A stretch of 9,227 nucleotides of DNA from a bacterium (GTDB lineage Bacteria > SZUA-79 > Acidulodesulfobacterales > Acidulodesulfobacteraceae). Below the pieces are notes generated by a model. That model worked only from the letters and a program-made list of their open reading frames with translations. It did not search any database and was not told the DNA's origin. Positions 5,199 through 9,227 of this stretch are shown here, in pieces (the stretch's first letter is position 1; every line of letters starts with the position of its first letter). The DNA is taken from the NCBI GenBank assembly GCA_021821565.1, contig JAKACI010000043.1, positions 1-9,227 on the forward strand, in the 5' to 3' direction. The translations under genes and the position numbers were made by a program.

Positions 5199-7727
5199 TC
5201 AAGATTGGAAAGTGAACGTTCTTTCATTTTTCCATTCTTCTATATTGTTTTTAAATTGATTTAAAAGTTCAAGCGCTTCATTTTTAGTTTTACCTTCAGA
5301 GTAAATTTCAAAATAAGCCCCTTCCGATGCAGGAGTAGATAAAACCCATCCGTAGCCTCCTTCCCCTTTGAAAAGTTTTATTCCGTCAACAAACAATGCA
5401 TTTTCATCTTTATATGTTTCTATAAACTTTCTCATAATAAAACCCTTTAATTCTGTAGGACACGGTACCGTAGTATATTCAAAATAACTCGGTTCTATAT
5501 ATCTAAGTTCATTTTTAATTGAAGTATTTAATTTAGCCAGCATTTCTAAAAGTTTTATTGCGGAATACATTCCGTCAAATGCCGGCTGAAAGACGGGATA
5601 TATATATCCGCCTTCGTTATCTCCAGTAAAACATATTTGAGAATTTGCAGCCTTTTCCATAAGAGCGCTCGAAAAATGTTTTGCGGGAATTATTTCAAAA
5701 TCGTATTCTTTAGCTAATTTAATAATATTAAGCGAGGCAATTACCGGCATAGAAATAATTTTATTCTGATTTTCAGTCTTCATTACTAAAAGACTCATAA
5801 GCGAAAGAGCGGTATTTCCGTCAATTATATCGCCGTTTTCATCGCATATATAAATTTTTTCTCCGCCGTTATCCATAAATATACCGATATCCGCATTAAT
5901 TGACTTGACAATGCCTGAAAGATCTTTTAGCGATTTTTTAAATTCTTTGTCGTTTTTGGTTATTTTAGTCTGGTCAAGATTAGCGTTTAGATGAACAGAT
6001 TCAATGTCTAGCTTACCGATTATCGCCGGAAATATTTTGCTGGAAGAACCGTAAGAATAATCTATAACTATCTTGAAATTTCTTTTAGCAATCTTTTCTA
6101 AATCTATTGTTTTTAAAAATCCATCCGTATAATATTCCGTCCCATGCGTAGGATAAAAAATTTCCCCCGTATCTTCCGCTCCCACTCTTGCAAAGTCTTC
6201 CCTGAAAAATAGCCTTTCTATCTTTTGTTCATTTGCGGGAGAAAGATCTAACCCTTCCGAATCAAAAAATTTAATATTTATCAATTTTTTATCAAAAGGA
6301 TGTTTTCTCACGTGGATACCTCCAAATGTTTTGTATTGTCTCGCCTGGTATCTTGCGATAGGTATCGGAGTATCGCTAAAATCATTTACATTAACGCCTA
6401 CGGAAAGAACTCCAGACATTATAGCTCTTGAGAAAAGTCTGGAGGCTTTATGACTGTCTCTTGAAATTGATATTGTTTTAGACTTACCTATGGATGCTCC
6501 AAAAGCAGCGCCTAATTTTGAACAAAACTCAGGGGTAATTTCATAATTAGCAAGACCCGTAACCCCATACTGTCCGAAAATTCTTGCGCTCCATTTATCT
6601 GACCATATTAAACTTTCCGAAAGTATTGCCCCGTCTTCTACATTTTTAAACGGCCATATTTTAACGTTGGGATTTATAATGGCGTTGTTTCCAATTATAC
6701 AAACATCTGAGATGATTCCGCCTGTACCGACAAAAACATTATTTCCTATTTGGGTTCTATAGCCTAATATAGTTTCCTGCATTTCGCATGAACTGCCTAT
6801 ATGGGAATTTTTGCCTATAACCGAGCCGCTTATTAACGTGTTCTCATTTATAATTACATTGTCTCCTATAACGCAGTTTTTAATTTTGCAGTGCTGCATT
6901 ACTTTAATATTTTTGCCGAATATCGAATTTTCAACATCTGAAGTTATATCTATTATTGTACCTTCTGCTATTCGGATATTTTTTTTCGTTAAATATCCTC
7001 CGTCTATATCAATTTGTACTTTACCTGTAATAATATCTAAATGGCTTTGTCTGTATTCAGAAAGCGTACCTACGTCCTTCCAGTAGCCGTCAGAAATAAA
7101 ACCGTACAATTGCATATTATTTTTCATAATGACGGGAAAAAATTCCTTAGAAAAATCGAATTCTTTTTTTTCCGGTATAAATTTAAATACGCTTTTGTTT
7201 AAAATATAAATACCGGTATTTATAGTATCGCTAAAAACTTCCGACCATGAAGGTTTTTCAAGAAATTTATTAATTTTTCCTTCATCATCGGTAATAACTA
7301 TTCCATAAGGAAGCGGATTTTCAACTCGAGTTAAAACTATCGTCGCATCTGAATTTTTTTCTTTATGAAAATCAATCGGTTTTTGAAGATTAAAATCAGT
7401 AATGATATCGGCGCTTATAACTATAAAATTATCTTCCTCAATAAATTTTTCCACATTTTTAACGCTTCCTGCAGTCCCGTAATCTTCTTCGGCTAAAATA
7501 TATTTAATATGAACTCCGAATTTGCTTCCGTCTTTAAAATAGCTTGTTATAACTTCAGGCTGGACATAAAGTAAAATGATAAGGTCTTTAATTGAATATT
7601 TTTTTAATAAATTTATTACATGCTCCATCATCGGCTTGTTGGCGATATGAATCATAGGTTTTGGAGTGTTATTCGTCAACGGCTTAAGTCTTGTTCCAAA
7701 ACCTCCGGCCATAATAACAGCTTGCAT
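5199..7727 (-). CDS. Nucleotidyltransferase / left-handed beta-helix / phosphohexomutase-like fusion (GDP-mannose pyrophosphorylase type)
   Basis: An 842-residue three-part protein. Residues 1-235 are a sugar-1-phosphate nucleotidyltransferase with GGFGTRLKPLT (8-18), PKPM (22-25), Asp107 in ISADI, FLEKP (155-159), NTGIYIL (170-176) and WKDVGT (216-221). Residues about 250-360 are hexapeptide repeats (IGxN-type turns) of a left-handed beta-helix. Residues about 380-842 resemble a phosphomannomutase/phosphoglucomutase. The N-terminal domain should make an NDP-sugar, plausibly GDP-mannose, for envelope polysaccharide. The mutase half lacks its usual catalytic motifs: HVRKHPFD (472-479) stands where TASHNP is expected, FMDNGGEK (617-624) where DGDxDR is expected, GDNEGG (702-707) where GEESGH is expected, and STPASEG (797-803) where RxSGTEP is expected. 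Similar long fusions are known in other bacteria, and the degenerate sites may be shared by that group. The start is supported by AAAGGAGG about 11 bases upstream. The gene is divergent from the PAP2 gene. Confidence 0.9.
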   Translation of the reverse strand: MQAVIMAGGFGTRLKPLTNNTPKPMIHIANKPMMEHVINLLKKYSIKDLIILLYVQPEVITSYFKDGSKFGVHIKYILAEEDYGTAGSVKNVEKFIEEDNFIVISADIITDFNLQKPIDFHKEKNSDATIVLTRVENPLPYGIVITDDEGKINKFLEKPSWSEVFSDTINTGIYILNKSVFKFIPEKKEFDFSKEFFPVIMKNNMQLYGFISDGYWKDVGTLSEYRQSHLDIITGKVQIDIDGGYLTKKNIRIAEGTIIDITSDVENSIFGKNIKVMQHCKIKNCVIGDNVIINENTLISGSVIGKNSHIGSSCEMQETILGYRTQIGNNVFVGTGGIISDVCIIGNNAIINPNVKIWPFKNVEDGAILSESLIWSDKWSARIFGQYGVTGLANYEITPEFCSKLGAAFGASIGKSKTISISRDSHKASRLFSRAIMSGVLSVGVNVNDFSDTPIPIARYQARQYKTFGGIHVRKHPFDKKLINIKFFDSEGLDLSPANEQKIERLFFREDFARVGAEDTGEIFYPTHGTEYYTDGFLKTIDLEKIAKRNFKIVIDYSYGSSSKIFPAIIGKLDIESVHLNANLDQTKITKNDKEFKKSLKDLSGIVKSINADIGIFMDNGGEKIYICDENGDIIDGNTALSLMSLLVMKTENQNKIISMPVIASLNIIKLAKEYDFEIIPAKHFSSALMEKAANSQICFTGDNEGGYIYPVFQPAFDGMYSAIKLLEMLAKLNTSIKNELRYIEPSYFEYTTVPCPTELKGFIMRKFIETYKDENALFVDGIKLFKGEGGYGWVLSTPASEGAYFEIYSEGKTKNEALELLNQFKNNIEEWKNERTFTFQS

Positions 7728-7855
7728 AGATTAATTTTCCTCCTTTTTTTATTTTATTATTGCGTGAAATATGATAAGTTATGATAAGTTATTTAACATA
7801 TATTTAAATTATATCTTAAATTATTCAAAAAAATAACAAATTTAAATAAAAAATT
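7728..7855. promoter_or_regulatory. Divergent promoter region with a 10-bp tandem repeat
   Basis: This 128-bp gap separates the minus-strand fusion gene from the plus-strand PAP2 gene, so it must carry the start signals of both. ATGATAAGTT occurs twice back to back (7771-7780 and 7781-7790). A minus-strand TATAAT (7808-7813) could serve the fusion gene, which would place the repeat in its leader. The repeat may be an operator or simple slippage. Confidence 0.45.
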
Positions 7856-8446
7856 ATGCTATCTTACATATTACATTTAGATACATTGTTGTTTTTATTC
7901 ATAAATAATAATTTTCATTTTTCAATGCTTAATGAAAATATGAGAGCTGTTACATTTCTTGGGAACGGCTGGGTCGTATACTGGATAGTCTTATTGTTTG
8001 TTTATATTTATAATAGGCAAAATTTTAAAGAATCTTTCTTTTTATTATTTATTACTCAATTAGTCCCCGGGATATTTGATATAATTTTGAAAAGATTGGT
8101 TGATAGACCGAGACCTATAGTCGCTATGCATAAGTTGATAGAACAAGGAACAGTGCATATTGATCTGCTCGGGAGACACCTCACCGAATATTCATTCCCG
8201 TCAGGCCACTCAACAACTGCTTTTTCATTAGCCGTAGCTATGGCTTATTTTTTTCCTAAACATTACAAATTATTTTATATATTAGCTGCAATAGTTGCGT
8301 TCTCCAGGGTGTACGATGGCGAACATTATCCCTTAGATGTAATTGCCGGAGGAATTTTAGGATACGTTTTTGCTAAACTTACCTTGATAATTTATAAAAA
8401 AATAAGAAAAATAAACGGATATAATTTTGAAAAAATTAAAAATTGA
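7856..8446 (+). CDS. PAP2-family (type 2 phosphatidic acid phosphatase) membrane phosphatase
   Basis: A 196-residue integral membrane phosphatase. All three PAP2 motifs are intact: KRLVDRPRP (79-87, K-X6-RP), PSGH (115-118) and SRVYDGEHYPLD (150-161, SR-X5-H-X3-D), giving catalytic His118 and His157 with Asp161. Hydrophobic segments at about 5-20, 37-53, 60-78, 120-133, 138-150 and 162-180 give the usual six-helix layout, with the active site facing the periplasmic side. Likely substrates are undecaprenyl pyrophosphate (BacA-independent recycling) or phosphatidyl lipids; sequence does not decide between them. An envelope role fits the divergent sugar-nucleotide gene and secG downstream. The chosen ATG gives a family-like N-terminus, but no Shine-Dalgarno sequence precedes it. 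Gene and motifs are intact. Confidence 0.93.
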   Translation: MLSYILHLDTLLFLFINNNFHFSMLNENMRAVTFLGNGWVVYWIVLLFVYIYNRQNFKESFFLLFITQLVPGIFDIILKRLVDRPRPIVAMHKLIEQGTVHIDLLGRHLTEYSFPSGHSTTAFSLAVAMAYFFPKHYKLFYILAAIVAFSRVYDGEHYPLDVIAGGILGYVFAKLTLIIYKKIRKINGYNFEKIKN

Positions 8447-8505
8447 CTTTTTTGTAACAATTTTATAATATTAATATTAACGGATATTTAATAATATTAA
8501 TCGTT

Positions 8506-8531
8506 AAATACATTAAGAAAATACATTAAGA
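8506..8531. repeat. 13-bp perfect tandem duplication upstream of secG
   Basis: AAATACATTAAGA occurs at 8506-8518 and again at 8519-8531 with no spacer. It lies midway in the 155-bp gap between the PAP2 gene and secG. A TTAACG (around 8478) and a CGTTAA (8502-8507) flank the AT-rich stretch before it as a short inverted pair. Function is unknown. Confidence 0.7.
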
Positions 8532-8601
8532 ACGTTATTATTAAATACGATTAATAAACTACTTAAATTAATTTTAATATAAAATAATTAATAATTATAA
8601 T

Positions 8602-9045
8602 ATGATTGCTTTTTTAACGGTTGTTTTAATAGTTTCGGCTATTTTTCTTATTATCGTGATTTTAATGCAGCAGGGCAAAGGTCAGGAAATGGGTGCAGTA
8701 TTCGGAGGAAGTTCTCAAACTGTATTCGGGGCTTCAGGTGCAGGAAATTTTTTAACAAAAACTACCGCAATACTCGCCGCTATTTTCCTCGGCTCGGCAT
8801 TTTTAATCAGCTATATATCTGCAAAGCAGGTTAGTCCCATAGCTATAAAAAGTTATCTAAAAAAACCTGCAAAAACAACCTCCGCAGCTGCTTCTATAAT
8901 TAATAAAAATGCAGCTAAAAAAACTAATGCTATAAATCATGCTAAAAAATCGGCGGCAATTAATAAAACAACTAATGTATCTGTAAAAAGCGGTGCAATA
9001 CCGGCAAGTTCAAAAACAAACAAACTGGTCAAAAAGCAGAATTGA
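8602..9045 (+). CDS. secG: Preprotein translocase subunit SecG with an extended basic tail
   Basis: SecG is the small membrane partner of SecYE in the Sec protein-export channel. The 147-residue product begins with a transmembrane helix (about 3-22), followed by MQQGKGQEMGAVFGG, the hallmark SSQTVFGASGAGNFLTK (37-53) and a second helix (about 54-73), which is the normal two-helix SecG core. The remaining residues (about 75-147) form a low-complexity tail rich in Ala, Lys, Asn, Ser and Thr with no recognisable domain. SecG proteins are usually about 70-120 residues, so the tail is long, though Ala-rich extensions occur in some lineages. The ATG at 8602 is directly preceded by TATAAT and has no Shine-Dalgarno sequence. 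It follows the PAP2 gene by 155 bp on the same strand. No leucine tRNA gene, a common neighbour of secG in enterobacteria, is visible downstream. Confidence 0.95.
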   Translation: MIAFLTVVLIVSAIFLIIVILMQQGKGQEMGAVFGGSSQTVFGASGAGNFLTKTTAILAAIFLGSAFLISYISAKQVSPIAIKSYLKKPAKTTSAAASIINKNAAKKTNAINHAKKSAAINKTTNVSVKSGAIPASSKTNKLVKKQN

Positions 9046-9063
9046 TTTAAGCCAGACACACCT

Positions 9064-9131
9064 CTTGTTTTTTAAGATGTTCTAATATAAAGCGTTTCTT
9101 GTTTTTTAAGATGTTCTAATATAAAGCGTTT
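9064..9131. repeat. 34-bp perfect tandem duplication downstream of secG
   Basis: The 34-base unit beginning CTTGTTTTTTAAGATG and ending AAGCGTTT occurs at 9064-9097 and again at 9098-9131 without a mismatch or a spacer. It starts 18 bases after the secG stop. No gene is visible from here to the window end. The perfect identity in a non-coding region suggests a recent duplication or a selected site. Confidence 0.85.
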
Positions 9132-9227
9132 AATGAATTATTTTGTAGTTTGATAAAAAATTAAAATTAGATTCGACTATAGTTCCGTGTATTCATAATA
9201 AACTTGGACTAAGATTAAAATATTAAT

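Noticed and set aside
6811..7086. Plus-strand open frame of 91 codons.
   Set aside because: It is antisense to the beta-helix part of the fusion gene; the hexapeptide periodicity of the opposite strand explains its long run without stops.
8435..8470. AAAATTG/CAATTTT inverted pair at the PAP2 stop as a terminator.
   Set aside because: The stem is 7 bp with a 12-base loop and the T-run sits in the loop rather than after the stem.
9064..9131. CRISPR-like repeat.
   Set aside because: The two 34-bp units abut with no spacer, and there are only two copies and no cas gene.
9046..9227. A tRNA gene after secG, as in some other bacteria.
   Set aside because: No cloverleaf, T-arm (GGTTCRA) or A-box/B-box-like sequence is visible on either strand.

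Overview
The window is about 9.2 kb of very AT-rich bacterial DNA (roughly 30% G+C by eye). It carries eight protein genes, one cobalamin riboswitch and several short tandem repeats. SecG, a fused CoaBC and a B12 riboswitch mark it as bacterial rather than archaeal. The low G+C and the presence of cofH (deazaflavin/F420 pathway) would suit an uncultured anaerobic lineage, possibly a low-G+C deltaproteobacterial relative; that placement is a guess. I see no phage, IS, CRISPR, rRNA or tRNA sequence.

Layout. (1) Positions 2-2865, plus strand: the 3' two thirds of cofH (start off the left edge), then a 158-bp gap with a 5-bp repeat tract, then coaBC (coenzyme A synthesis), then a small JAMM/M67-family metalloprotease gene. 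(2) Positions 2939-4218, plus strand: a sigma70-like promoter, a clear cobalamin riboswitch closed by an 11-bp P1 stem, and a NiCoT-family metal transporter. This is a self-contained B12-controlled uptake unit, most likely for cobalt. (3) Positions 4282-7727, minus strand: a glyoxalase-II-like metallo-beta-lactamase-fold hydrolase, and upstream of it an 842-residue fusion of a sugar-nucleotide transferase, a left-handed beta-helix and a phosphohexomutase-like domain. (4) Positions 7856-9045, plus strand: a PAP2-family membrane phosphatase, then secG. The last 182 bases hold no gene but contain a perfect 34-bp tandem duplication.

Most genes are ordinary housekeeping functions (cofactors, envelope sugar nucleotides, lipid phosphatase, secretion). 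Cofactor metabolism dominates the left half (deazaflavin, CoA, cobalamin/cobalt). The right half is envelope-related. I did not find a clearly new multi-gene system.

The most notable points are: the phosphohexomutase half of the 842-residue protein has lost every recognisable catalytic motif; CoaBC carries an Asn/Lys-rich insert of about 70 residues just before its C-terminal end; SecG has a long basic Ala/Lys/Asn tail; and short perfect tandem duplications (5, 10, 13 and 34 bp) sit in four separate intergenic regions. Half of the visible starts lack any Shine-Dalgarno sequence.
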